From Nocardioides sp. L-11A (lineage in GTDB: Bacteria; Actinomycetota; Actinomycetes; Propionibacteriales; Nocardioidaceae): DNA of 64,000 nt. The stretch spans positions 3,100,001-3,164,000 of the forward strand of contig CP124680.1 of NCBI GenBank assembly GCA_029961745.1, in the 5' to 3' direction. Positions 42,412-52,620 of the stretch are shown here, in pieces. The position numbers were made by a program, and so were the translations under genes. The notes beneath the pieces were generated by a model. The model made no database searches. It had not been told where the DNA came from and saw only the letters and a program-made list of their open reading frames with translations. Each line of letters opens with the position of its first letter. Within the stretch, counting starts at the first letter, position 1.

Positions 42412-44457
42412 TCAGCGCGGCAGGCCGAGGATCCGCTCGCCGGCGACATTGCGCAGGATCTGCGTCGTCCCGCCGGCGATGGAGAGGCAGCGGGTGTTGA
42501 GCTGCTCCCAGACGTCGGCGGTCAGCGGGTCGCCGGACTCCTTGGCGAGGGCGCCGAGCAGGGCGAGGTCATCCCCCTGGAGCCGGACCACGAGCTCGGA
42601 GGAGTCCTGACGACTGCGGACGCCGAGCAGCTTGGCGACGCTCGACTCGGCTCCGGGGCCGTGGCCGCCCAGGGCACGCAGCGTGGTGCGGACGCCGAGC
42701 AGCGCACAGACGGTGGCGAGGGCGACCTGGTGACCGACCGCGACCCGCTCGACCGGACCGAGGTCGCGGGTGGCGGCCAGCTCGACGGCCCGCTCGACGC
42801 TCTTGGTCAGCCGGGCGCTCGCCATCGCGACGCGCTCGTTGGCGAGCGTCGTGCGGGCCAGCCGCCAGCCGTCGCCCGGCTCGGCGACGACGCACTCGTC
42901 GGGAACGAAGACGTCGTCGAGGAAGACCTCGTTGAACAGCGCCTCACCGGTGATCTCGCGCAGCGGGCGCACCTCGATGCCCGCGGAGCGCATGTCGACG
43001 AGGAAGTAGGTGATCCCCTTGTGCTGCGGCACGTCGGCGTCGGTGCGGGCCAGACAGATCCCCCAGTCGGCGCGCTCGGCCACCGACGTCCACACCTTCT
43101 GGCCGGTCAGCGACCAGCCGCCCTCGACCCGGACCGCGCGGGTGCGCAGTGAGGCGAGGTCGGACCCCGAACCCGGCTCGGAGAACAGCTGGCACCAGGT
43201 GAGCTCGCCCAGCAGCGAGGCCCGGACGTAGCGCTCGCGCTGGGCGTCGGTGCCGTGGCCGAGGATCGTCGGCACCGCCCAGCCGGCGATGACCAGGTCC
43301 GGACGGACCACGCCCGCACGACCCAACTCCTGGTCGATGACGATCTGCAGCGTCGGGTCCGCACCCAGGCCGTAGGGCGCCGGCCAGTGCGGGGTCAGGT
43401 AGCCGACGTCGACCAGGGCCGCGCGCTGCTCCGCCCGCGGCAGGGCGGCGATCCGCTCGGCGGTGGCCCGGGCCTCGGCGCGGACCGCGGCGTCGCGGCC
43501 CTCGAGGTCGACATCCACCCGGCGGCGTACGCCGGCCACGGCAGCGGCGGTCACCCGCTCGGCAGCGGCGTCGGCGGAGCCCACGAGTGCCCGCAGGGTC
43601 AACGCACGGCGGAGATAGAGATGGGCATCGTGCTCGTGGGTGAACCCGATCCCGCCGAGCACCTGGATGCACGACTTCGCGACCTCCACGGCGCCGTCGA
43701 AGCAGACGGCCTGCGCGACGTCGACGGCGAAGGCCCACTGATCCTGCTCGCTGTCCCCCGCATCCGGCGCCGGGGCGGCCGCGGCGGCGTCCCAGGCCGC
43801 GGCGGTCACCGCCTCCGCCGTCTCGAGCATCTGGGCGCACAAGTGCTTGATGGCCTGGAAGGCACCGATCCGCTGGCCGAACTGCTCGCGGACCTTGGCG
43901 TAGTCGACCGCGGTCTCCAGGCACCAGCGGGTGACGCCCGCGGCCTCGGCAGCAGCGAGGGTGACCGCGAGCCGGTGGCGGCGCTCGTCGGGCGCACCCA
44001 CGGCGGCGCCGACGATCCGGGCATGCCGGGCGCTGAGATCGATGCCCTGCTCCGGGACGACCTCCACACCCTCCCCGGCGTCGAGGAGCAGCAGCTCGCG
44101 GGCCGCGCCGCCGTCCCAGACCGCACCGGCGGGATGCACCTGCACGCCGTACCGGCCCGGACGGCCGGTCAGCAGCGAGCCGACCGCGGCACCGAGGAGC
44201 CCCCCGGGCACGAGTTCGTGGGCGCAGGCCTCGAGCGCGACCGCCTGGTCGAGCACGGTGCCCCCGCCGCCCCCTCCGGACTCGGCGACCGCGATCGCGG
44301 CGACGCCCATCTCCTCGGCGGCCGACCAGGTCGCCGCGAAGTCCGCGGCGGTCTCGCCCTCGGCGGTCCGCACGGCCGCGAGCGGGGACAGGCTCGCGGC
44401 CCACTTGCGCAGGCTGTTGGCGAGCTCGACCTGCTCGTCGGTGATGCCGATCGACAT
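42412..44457 (-). CDS. fadE34: Double-domain acyl-CoA dehydrogenase FadE34 (ChsE3-like)
   Basis: This 681-residue protein also has two acyl-CoA dehydrogenase modules. The N-terminal half has SGGGGGGTVLDQAVALEA and a helical end with VLGGIGFTHEHDAHLYLRRA (~277-296). The C-terminal half has CQLFSEPGSGSDLASLRTRAV and ends GGTTQILRNVAGERILGLPR. This natural fusion matches FadE34/ChsE3, which acts on the five-carbon steroid side chain. The ATG has GGGAGAG about 7 nt upstream and a perfect KstR box 26 bp away. Confidence 0.88.
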   Translation of the reverse strand: MSIGITDEQVELANSLRKWAASLSPLAAVRTAEGETAADFAATWSAAEEMGVAAIAVAESGGGGGGTVLDQAVALEACAHELVPGGLLGAAVGSLLTGRPGRYGVQVHPAGAVWDGGAARELLLLDAGEGVEVVPEQGIDLSARHARIVGAAVGAPDERRHRLAVTLAAAEAAGVTRWCLETAVDYAKVREQFGQRIGAFQAIKHLCAQMLETAEAVTAAAWDAAAAAPAPDAGDSEQDQWAFAVDVAQAVCFDGAVEVAKSCIQVLGGIGFTHEHDAHLYLRRALTLRALVGSADAAAERVTAAAVAGVRRRVDVDLEGRDAAVRAEARATAERIAALPRAEQRAALVDVGYLTPHWPAPYGLGADPTLQIVIDQELGRAGVVRPDLVIAGWAVPTILGHGTDAQRERYVRASLLGELTWCQLFSEPGSGSDLASLRTRAVRVEGGWSLTGQKVWTSVAERADWGICLARTDADVPQHKGITYFLVDMRSAGIEVRPLREITGEALFNEVFLDDVFVPDECVVAEPGDGWRLARTTLANERVAMASARLTKSVERAVELAATRDLGPVERVAVGHQVALATVCALLGVRTTLRALGGHGPGAESSVAKLLGVRSRQDSSELVVRLQGDDLALLGALAKESGDPLTADVWEQLNTRCLSIAGGTTQILRNVAGERILGLPR

Positions 44458-44482
44458 TGATGCTCTCCCGCCGTACGAAAAC

Positions 44483-46317
<1,835 letters not shown>

Positions 46318-46321
<4 letters not shown>

Positions 46322-47067
46322 GCGTCGTCCGGCTTGCGGAAGTAGAGGACCATGGACTTGCCGATCATCGGGTCGAGGACCTTGCCGGCGAGCCGGAGCG
46401 CCGTGGGCTGCTTCATGATCTCCCAGACCAGGAGCTTGTGGTAGGCCTTCGCGAGCGGGTGGGTGTCGTTCTCGACGCCGACGGCGCACTTGATCCACCA
46501 GTACGGCGCGTGCAGGCCGTGGGTATAGCTCTTGCCCTCGAACAGCATCGCCTCGCCCGGCGTGCCGTCGTTGGAGCGACCGCCCTTGGTGATCTTGTCG
46601 ACCAGCTCGTGGTCGGTGTAGATCCGGATGTGGCCGCCCGCGGCATGGTGATAGTCGGCCGAGAGTCGCCAGTTGATGACCTCGGGCAGCCACCGGGGCA
46701 CGGTCACCGCGAGGGTGCCGCCCGGGCGCAGCACCCGGATCAGCTCCCGGATCGCGGCGACGTCGTCGTGGATGTGCTCGAGCACCTCGGAGCACACGAC
46801 CCGGTCGAACTCGCCGTCGGCGAACGGGAGCGCGAGCGCATCGCCCTGCTTGACGTCGGCCTCCGCGCCCTCGGGCACCTCGCCGGCCTCCTTCATCGCG
46901 ACGAACAGGTCGCGGACGCCCTCCAGCTCCTCGGCGTCGAGGTCGAAGGCGATCACGTCGGCGCCGCGGCGGTACATCTCGAAACTGTGCCGACCGGCAC
47001 CAGCGCCCATGTCGAGGACGCGGTCGCCGGCCCGCAGGCCGAGACGGTCGAAGTCAACGGTCAGCAT
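46318..47067 (-). CDS. Class I SAM-dependent methyltransferase (Methyltransf_11 type)
   Basis: This 249-residue enzyme has motif I VLDMGAGAGRHSFEMYRRG (~19-37), a DLDAEEL acidic loop, DRVVCSEVLEHIHDD and LRPGGTLAVTVPRW. The extended C-terminal part (~150-249) may bind a large substrate. It is the middle gene of a glycosyltransferase-methyltransferase-alpha-barrel operon, 4 bp after the glycosyltransferase stop. Confidence 0.85.
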
Positions 47068-47071
47068 GTCC

Positions 47072-48328
47072 TCAGTTCCCCTTCTCCGCGGCCTCGGCGG
47101 CGTGGTCCGCGATGACCTTGTCGTACGCCGCGGCGACCTTGACGGCCACGGCCTTCCAGCTGAACTGCTCCTCGACCCGTCGGCGGCCGGCAGCACCCAT
47201 CCGCGCGCGGCGCTCGGGGTCATCGAGCATCCGCTCCAGGGCGTGCAGCAGCTCACCGACGTCGCCGGGGGCGACCAGGTCGGCGCACTCGCCGTCCTCG
47301 CCGACCACCTCGGGGATCGCACCGGCGCGCGACACGATGAGCGGCGTCGCGCACGCCATCATCTCCGCGGTCGGCAGCGAGAAGCCCTCGTAGAGCGACG
47401 GGACGCAGGCGACCTCGGCCGAGCCCATCAGCTCGACCAGCTCGTCGTCGGTCAGCCCGTGGGCGAAGCGGACGGCGTCGCCGATGCCGAGCTTCTCGAT
47501 CAGCTTCTCGGTGCGACCACCCGGCGCGGGGCGGGTCACCAGGACCAGCTCGACGTCGCGCTCGGTGCGCAACTTGGCGAACGCCTCGAGCAGCGTGGCG
47601 ACGCCCTTCATCGGGGCATCCGCGCTGGCCATCGCCATGATCCGGCCCGGCACCCGCGGCTTGCTGGGCGGCACGAAGTTGTCGTCGACACCGAGCAGGA
47701 TGACCTGCATCCTCGCCGGGTCGACGTCGAAGTCGCGGGCGATGTCGCGCTTGGACGCCTCCGACGGCGTGAGGATCCAGCGGGCCCGGCGTGCGACGTG
47801 CGCCTGCATCCGTAGGAAGCCGTACCAACGCCGCAGGGTGAACTTCCGCCAGGGGTTGCGGGTCTGCGCGAGATCGATCCTCCGGTCGAAGGTGATCGGG
47901 TGGTGGATCGTGGTCAGCATCGGGGCGCCGACGGCCGCCTCGACGTCGAGCATCCCGTGGCCCAGCACCTGGTTGTCGTGCACGACGTCGAAGTCACCGC
48001 GGCGCTGCGCGAGCACCTTGACGATCCGGCGCGCGAAGGTGCGCGGCTCGGGGAACCCCGCCAGGCACATGATCGCGAACTCCTGGACGTCGATCAGGTC
48101 GCGGAACTCGCGCAGCCTGGGCACCCGGAACGGATCCGGCTCGCGATAGAGGTCGAGGCTGGGGACCTTGGTCAGCGTGACGCCCTCGTCGAGCGCCGGA
48201 TAGGGCTGGCCGGAGAACACCTCGACGGTGTGCCCCAGCCGGGTGAGCTCACGGCTCAGGTGGCGCAGGTAGACACCCTGCCCCCCGACGTGGGTCTTGC
48301 TGCGGTAGGAAAGCATCGCGATCCGCAC
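47072..48328 (-). CDS. Family 4 glycosyltransferase (GT-B fold)
   Basis: This 418-residue retaining GT4 has N-terminal MLSYRSKTHVGGQGVYLRHL and a C-domain EX7E motif in PSLYEGFSLPTAEMMACATPLIVS. The acceptor is unknown. The GTG start has GAGAGG upstream. A candidate -10 TACGTT immediately follows the KstR palindrome on this strand, so the three-gene operon it heads may be KstR-controlled. Confidence 0.9.
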   Translation of the reverse strand: MRIAMLSYRSKTHVGGQGVYLRHLSRELTRLGHTVEVFSGQPYPALDEGVTLTKVPSLDLYREPDPFRVPRLREFRDLIDVQEFAIMCLAGFPEPRTFARRIVKVLAQRRGDFDVVHDNQVLGHGMLDVEAAVGAPMLTTIHHPITFDRRIDLAQTRNPWRKFTLRRWYGFLRMQAHVARRARWILTPSEASKRDIARDFDVDPARMQVILLGVDDNFVPPSKPRVPGRIMAMASADAPMKGVATLLEAFAKLRTERDVELVLVTRPAPGGRTEKLIEKLGIGDAVRFAHGLTDDELVELMGSAEVACVPSLYEGFSLPTAEMMACATPLIVSRAGAIPEVVGEDGECADLVAPGDVGELLHALERMLDDPERRARMGAAGRRRVEEQFSWKAVAVKVAAAYDKVIADHAAEAAEKGN

Positions 48329-48381
48329 AGGTACCTCTCCCCAAGCCTTGCTCCCGGGGAGCAGTCCGAAACGAAACGTAG

Positions 48382-48395
48382 TGGAACGTGTTCCA
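48382..48395. promoter_or_regulatory. Perfect palindromic KstR box between GT operon and kstR
   Basis: TGGAACGTGTTCCA matches TnnAACnnGTTnnA, and its arms TGGAAC...GTTCCA are perfectly paired around a GT centre. It lies 53 bp from the glycosyltransferase start and 80 bp from the kstR start. It would give autoregulation of kstR and control of the divergent operon. Confidence 0.75.
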
Positions 48396-48475
48396 AATTA
48401 TGCGCTACTTGCCGGTAGCCTATCCACTGGGTCCATATCGACCCGACTCTTCACAGCACCGCAGGGGGACCTCTC

Positions 48476-49087
48476 GTGACCATCGCGAACCCGTCCACGT
48501 CCGACGATCTCGGATCGGCCGCACAGCGGGAGCGCCGCAAGCGAATCCTCGACGCGACCTACGACCTCGCCAAGTCCGGCGGCTTCGACGCCGTCCAGAT
48601 GCGCGCGGTCGCCGAGCGGGCCGACGTGGCCCTCGGCACGCTGTACCGCTACTTCCCCTCGAAGATCCACCTGCTGGTCTCGGCCCTCGGCCGCCAGTTC
48701 GACGAGGCCTCGGCCCGTCTCGGCGAGCGCGAGATCCCGGGCGACACGCAGGCCGAGCGGGTGCTGTACGTCCTCAAGCGGATGGCCCGCGGCATGCAGG
48801 GCGACCCCAAGCTGACCGAGGCGCTCACCCGCGCCTTCATGTTCGCCGACAGCAGCGTCACCAACGAGATCCACGTCGTCGGCATGGCGATGACCTCGAT
48901 CGTGACCCACGCGATGCACGGCGGCGTCCCGGACGAGGGCGCGCTGACCGACCAGGACGTCGCCATCGCGCGCGTCATCGGCGACGTGTGGCTCTCCGCG
49001 CTGGTGGCCTGGGTGACCGGCCGCTCCACGGCGGCGGAGACCGCGGCGCACATGGAGACCGCGGTCGGCCTCATCCTGCGCGACTGA
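48476..49087 (+). CDS. kstR: TetR-family cholesterol-catabolism repressor KstR
   Basis: This 203-residue TetR regulator has an N-terminal helix-turn-helix (~18-65): AQRERRKRILDAT, VQMRAVAERADVALGTLYRYF and PSKIHLLVSALGR are nearly the same as in mycobacterial KstR as I remember it. The C-terminal domain would bind a 3-oxo-cholestenoyl-CoA-type ligand and release DNA. The GTG start at 48476 lies downstream of a KstR palindrome. Five good sites plus one weaker site in this window define its likely local regulon. Confidence 0.92.
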   Translation: MTIANPSTSDDLGSAAQRERRKRILDATYDLAKSGGFDAVQMRAVAERADVALGTLYRYFPSKIHLLVSALGRQFDEASARLGEREIPGDTQAERVLYVLKRMARGMQGDPKLTEALTRAFMFADSSVTNEIHVVGMAMTSIVTHAMHGGVPDEGALTDQDVAIARVIGDVWLSALVAWVTGRSTAAETAAHMETAVGLILRD

Positions 49088-49093
49088 CAAGAC

Positions 49094-49849
49094 TCAGGCC
49101 CCGAACGCATGGGTGGAGGTGACGCCGCCGTCGACGGCGATCTCGGCGCCGTTGATGTACGACGACTCGTCGCTGGCCAGGAAGACGTAGACCGGCGCGA
49201 TGTCCTCCGGCGTGCCGACCCGGCGCAGCGGCACCTTGCTGGCGCCGAACTCCATCGCGGCGTCGCCGCCGTGGACCCGGGTCATCGGGGTGTCGATCAT
49301 CCCGGGATGCACCGAGTTGACCCGGATCCCCTTGGGGCCGAGCTCCATCGCCGCGCACTTGGTCATGCCGCGGATCGCCCACTTGGTGGCGGCATACGCC
49401 GTGCACGACGGCATGCCGGCCAGTCCCTCGACCGACGAGGCGTTGATGATCGAGCCGCCGCCGTTCTTGCGCATCGTTCGGGTCACCGCCTGCATCCCGA
49501 GGAAGCACCCGAGCTGGTTGACCCGCCACAGCAGCTCGACCTCCTCGGCGGGCATCCGCTCGATGTCGCCGAACCGCAGGATGCCGGCGTTGTTGGCGAG
49601 CACGTTCACCGCCCCGAAGCGGGCGTTCGCGTCGTCGACGACGCTCGCCCAGGAGGCTGCGTCGCCGACGTCGTGGTGCACGAAGTGAGCGGCGTCGCCC
49701 AGCTCGTCGGCCAGCGCCTGGCCCTGCTCCTTGGCGACGTCGGCGATGACGACGTGGGCCCCCTCGGAGACATAGGCCCGTGCGATCTCGGCGCCCTGGC
49801 CCATCGCGGCTCCGGTGACGATCGCGACCTTGCTGTCCAGACGTCCCAT
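49094..49849 (-). CDS. SDR, 3-alpha/20-beta-hydroxysteroid dehydrogenase-like
   Basis: This 251-residue short-chain dehydrogenase has cofactor loop TGAAMGQG (~12-19), NNAG, catalytic Ser in INASSVEGLAG, and YxxxK in AYAATKWAIRG. It is very like the mycobacterial FabG3 20-beta-hydroxysteroid dehydrogenase in GIRVNSVHPGMIDTPMT and SDESSYINGAE. It is the last gene of the KstR-box operon starting at 52.4 kb. Exact steroid position is not provable from sequence. Confidence 0.85.
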   Translation of the reverse strand: MGRLDSKVAIVTGAAMGQGAEIARAYVSEGAHVVIADVAKEQGQALADELGDAAHFVHHDVGDAASWASVVDDANARFGAVNVLANNAGILRFGDIERMPAEEVELLWRVNQLGCFLGMQAVTRTMRKNGGGSIINASSVEGLAGMPSCTAYAATKWAIRGMTKCAAMELGPKGIRVNSVHPGMIDTPMTRVHGGDAAMEFGASKVPLRRVGTPEDIAPVYVFLASDESSYINGAEIAVDGGVTSTHAFGA

Positions 49850-50751
49850 CACACACTCAGCCTCATGATCGAGTCGGCGGCGAAGCCGACGTGGGGGTCG
49901 CGGTCGGCGAAGAAGCCACCGAGCTGCTTGTCGAGGTCGTCGCCGGTCCACAGGTCTCCGGCGGCGTCGAAGCGCTGCTCCACGACAGGGGCGGCCACGA
50001 GGGCGACCATGCCGCCGTACACGACGAAGACCTGGCCGGTGATCCGCTCGGCGGCAGGCGAGGCGAGGTAGGCGACCAGCGGCGCGACGTGGTCGGCCGA
50101 GTACGGGTCGACCGCCTGGCCGGACCGGTCCTCGCCGAAGACCTCGGCCGTCATCGCGGTCCGGGCGCGGGGGCAGATCGCGTTGGCCCGCACGCCGATG
50201 CGGGACAACCCGCGGGCCGTCGACAGCGTGAGCGCGGCGATGCCGGCCTTGGCGGCGGCGTAGTTGGCCTGGCCCGGCGAGCCACCGAGGAACGCCTCGG
50301 AGGCGGTGTTGACGATGCTGCCGTAGACGGTGCCCGACTCGCTCTCCTTGGCCCTGCCGCGCCAGTAGGCCGCGGCATTGCGCGAGAGCAGGAAGTGGCC
50401 GCGCAGGTGGACCGCGATGACCGCGTCCCACTCGTCGTCGCCGAGGTTGAAGAGCATCCGGTCGCGGGTCATGCCCGCGTTGTTGACGACGATGTCGAGC
50501 CCACCGAGCTCGACCGCGGCCGCGACCATCGCGTCGGCCGTGGCCCGCTCGCTCACGTCGCCCGGTACGACGACCGCCTGGCCGCCGAGCGAGCGGATCT
50601 CCTCGACCGCGTCGTCCCCGGCTCCCGGCAGGTCGTTGACCACCACCCGGGCCCCGGCCCGGGCCAGCGCGACCGCCTCCGCGCGGCCCAGGCCGGCACC
50701 GGCGCCGGTGACGATCGCGACCTTGCCGTCGAGCGACGTCGTCGCCTCCAT
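49849..50751 (-). CDS. hsd4A: SDR, Hsd4A-type 17-beta-HSD / beta-hydroxyacyl-CoA dehydrogenase
   Basis: This 300-residue SDR resembles the type-4 17-beta-hydroxysteroid dehydrogenase family (Rv3502c/Hsd4A type). It has TGAGAGLGRAEA, NDLPGAG, NNAGMTRDRMLFNLGDDEWD, and YAAAKAGI with the catalytic Tyr/Lys. The C-terminal ~60 residues are an extension beyond the SDR core. In steroid degraders Hsd4A dehydrogenates side-chain 3-hydroxyacyl-CoA and 17-hydroxysteroids. ATG 50751 has GGAGG 7 nt upstream; a GTG at 50757 overlapping the ferredoxin stop is possible. Confidence 0.85.
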   Translation of the reverse strand: MEATTSLDGKVAIVTGAGAGLGRAEAVALARAGARVVVNDLPGAGDDAVEEIRSLGGQAVVVPGDVSERATADAMVAAAVELGGLDIVVNNAGMTRDRMLFNLGDDEWDAVIAVHLRGHFLLSRNAAAYWRGRAKESESGTVYGSIVNTASEAFLGGSPGQANYAAAKAGIAALTLSTARGLSRIGVRANAICPRARTAMTAEVFGEDRSGQAVDPYSADHVAPLVAYLASPAAERITGQVFVVYGGMVALVAAPVVEQRFDAAGDLWTGDDLDKQLGGFFADRDPHVGFAADSIMRLSV

Positions 50752-50753
50752 GC

Positions 50754-50954
50754 TCACTCCTCCACCAGCGTGATCGCGGCGCGCGGGCAGGCCGCGACGG
50801 CGCGCTTGACGTTCTCGAGGTTCTCGTCGGTCGTGTGCTCGGTGTGGAGCTGCAGGAAGTCGTCGTCGTCCAGCTCGAACACCTCGGGCGCCATCGCCTC
50901 GCACAGGCCGTTGGACTCGCACAGGTCGAAGTCGACCTTGATCTTCATGGACAT
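50754..50954 (-). CDS. fdxD: 3Fe-4S-type ferredoxin
   Basis: This 66-residue ferredoxin has cysteines in CESNGLC and ACPRAAI, the three-cysteine pattern of 3Fe-4S ferredoxins that feed P450s. It lies beside a ferredoxin reductase and the Hsd4A gene, as fdxD does near the mycobacterial mce4 locus. Starts at 50966 (GTG, overlapping the PPOX stop), 50954 and 50948 are all possible. 50954 is chosen for its AAGG spacing. Confidence 0.88.
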   Translation of the reverse strand: MSMKIKVDFDLCESNGLCEAMAPEVFELDDDDFLQLHTEHTTDENLENVKRAVAACPRAAITLVEE

Positions 50955-50962
50955 GCTGCCTT

Positions 50963-51430
50963 TCACGTCATCTTCCGGTGGTCCCAGGACGCCACGCGGT
51001 CGGGATGGATGATCACGCCGACCCGCTTGGTCGCCTGCTTCTCGACCGTCTGCGCGCCGATCTCGCCGAGCGCCTCGAACGAGTCGACGCCGAACATCCG
51101 CACGGACACGGCCTTGCCGATCTCGAGGATCCGGTCGTGCTCGCGCACGATCTCGGCGCGGCCCTCGATGGAGACGCCGCGCAGCTCGAAGTAGTCGGTG
51201 CCGTCCTCGACCAGCGCGGTCACCCGCGGATCCCGCTCGAGGTTGAGGATCTTCTGGCTGCGGCCGTAGGTCCAGAACACGATCCGGCCGTCCTGGAGGT
51301 CGTAGAAGAGCGTGGTGAGATGCGGGAAGCCGTCGCGGCCATTGGCCGCGACCTGGACCTTGAGGTTCTCCTCGAGCAGGCCCTGCACCTCCTCCTCGGT
51401 CAGCTTGACCTGGTCGCGACCGGCGCTCAT
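50963..51430 (-). CDS. PPOX (pyridoxamine-oxidase/F420-type split-barrel) family protein
   Basis: This 155-residue split beta-barrel flavin/F420-binding protein has GFPHLTTLFYDLQDGRIVFWT, RSQKILNLERDPRVTALVEDG and the SIEGRAEIV strand. Cofactor and substrate are not determined by sequence. It is embedded in the reductase-ferredoxin-SDR operon and may be a steroid-ring or F420-dependent reductase, which is only a guess. Confidence 0.85.
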   Translation of the reverse strand: MSAGRDQVKLTEEEVQGLLEENLKVQVAANGRDGFPHLTTLFYDLQDGRIVFWTYGRSQKILNLERDPRVTALVEDGTDYFELRGVSIEGRAEIVREHDRILEIGKAVSVRMFGVDSFEALGEIGAQTVEKQATKRVGVIIHPDRVASWDHRKMT

Positions 51431-51432
51431 GC

Positions 51433-52434
51433 TCAGCTCCCTTCCGAGGAGTGTCCGGGGAACACGTGAGCGGTCGGGTCGATGACCACGGCCGCGTTGT
51501 TGACGGCGGTCGCGGCCTCGCCGAAGCCGACCGCGATCAGCCGGACCTTGCCGGCGTACTCGGTGATGTCGCCCGCGGCGAACACGCGCGGGAGCGTGGT
51601 CCGCATCGACGGGTCGACGACGATATGGCGGCGGTGGGTCTCCAGACCCCACTGCTGCAGCGGTCCGAGATCGGCGATGAAGCCGAGCGCGGCGACCACG
51701 GCCTGGGCGGGGAGCCGCTGCGACTCGCCGTCGACGCTCAGCTCGACCTCGGCGAGCGGACCCGCGCTCCCGCCGTCGGCGTCGCGGAGCGCGGCGACCT
51801 CGGCCTTGGTGACGATCCTGACCGAGGACGCCTGGACCTGCTCGACGGTGCGCTGGTGCGCCCGGAAGGCGTCGCGCCGGTGCACGAGCGTCACCGAGCG
51901 GGCGACCGGCTCCAGGTGCACGGCCCAATCGAAGGCGCTGTCGCCGCCGCCGACGATGACCACGTCCTGGTCGCGGTAGGGCTCGAAGCCGGGGACGAAG
52001 AACTCCACGCCACGCCCGACCCAACCCTCCGCCGCGGGCAGCGGGCGCGGACTGAACTTGCCGATGCCCGCGGTGATGACCAGCGCCTTGGCGCGCACGT
52101 CGATGCCGTCGTCGAGGCGCAGGGTGAGACCGTCGTCGTCGACGGCGAGGTCGGTGGCGGTGCGGCCGAGCAGCTGCTCGGGCTTGGCGCTGAGCGCCTG
52201 GGCGGCGAGGCCCTCGACCAGATCCCTGCCCTTGACGCTCGGGAAGCCGGCGACGTCGAGGATCGCCTTCTCGGGGTACATGGCGGTGATCTGGCCGCCG
52301 AGCTCGGGCAGCGAGTCGATCAGTGCTACCCGCATCCCGCGGAATCCTGCATAGTAGGTGGCGAACAGACCGGTCGGGCCCGCGCCCACCACGGCCAGAT
52401 CGCAGTCGACGATGCTCTCTCCTGGGGTGGCCAC
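51433..52434 (-). CDS. Ferredoxin-NADP+ reductase (thioredoxin-reductase-like type)
   Basis: This 333-residue flavoprotein has FAD-binding GAGPTGLFATYYAGFRG, NADP-binding VIVGGGDSAFDWA and C-terminal AAGDITEYAGKVRLIAVGFGEAATAVNNA, the signature of the YumC/FNR2 class. No CxxC redox pair is seen, so it is not a thioredoxin reductase. It can reduce the ferredoxin two genes downstream, perhaps for a steroid hydroxylase encoded elsewhere. The GTG start is 8 bases from a KstR box. Confidence 0.9.
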   Translation of the reverse strand: MATPGESIVDCDLAVVGAGPTGLFATYYAGFRGMRVALIDSLPELGGQITAMYPEKAILDVAGFPSVKGRDLVEGLAAQALSAKPEQLLGRTATDLAVDDDGLTLRLDDGIDVRAKALVITAGIGKFSPRPLPAAEGWVGRGVEFFVPGFEPYRDQDVVIVGGGDSAFDWAVHLEPVARSVTLVHRRDAFRAHQRTVEQVQASSVRIVTKAEVAALRDADGGSAGPLAEVELSVDGESQRLPAQAVVAALGFIADLGPLQQWGLETHRRHIVVDPSMRTTLPRVFAAGDITEYAGKVRLIAVGFGEAATAVNNAAVVIDPTAHVFPGHSSEGS

Positions 52435-52440
52435 GACGGA

Positions 52441-52456
52441 ACTGTAACGTGTTCTA
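52441..52456 (-). promoter_or_regulatory. KstR box over leaderless promoter of the ferredoxin-reductase operon
   Basis: TGTAACGTGTTCTA (52443-52456) fits the KstR consensus. Its 18-bp surround AACTGTAACGTGTTCTAG is identical to the site at 38.3 kb. The minus-strand -10 TACAGT (52441-52446) lies 6 nt before GTG 52434, the same geometry as at 38.3 kb. Confidence 0.75.
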
Positions 52457-52458
52457 GC

Positions 52459-52620
52459 TAGTCGTGTCTCGCACGTCGCCGTCGTAGCGAGCGGCGTTTC
52501 CGGCCGATCTGGCAAGGCGGCGGAGCGACGGCATGCTGGATCGCACGTCGAGCGACGCCAACGCGGCCAGATCGAGTCGGAAACGTCGCGTAGCAGGCGG
52601 GGGCGTGGGAGACACGACTA
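52459..52620. repeat. 162-bp near-palindromic element with perfect 12-bp ends
   Basis: TAGTCGTGTCTC (52459-52470) and GAGACACGACTA (52609-52620) are perfect inverted repeats. The arms between them stay similar as an imperfect inverted repeat, including CGTTTCCG and GATCTGGC matched by CGGAAACG and GCCAGATC. The right end includes the TAG stop of the last Mce-associated gene. It may be a MITE-like element or a very long terminator hairpin. No target-site duplication is evident. Confidence 0.75.
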
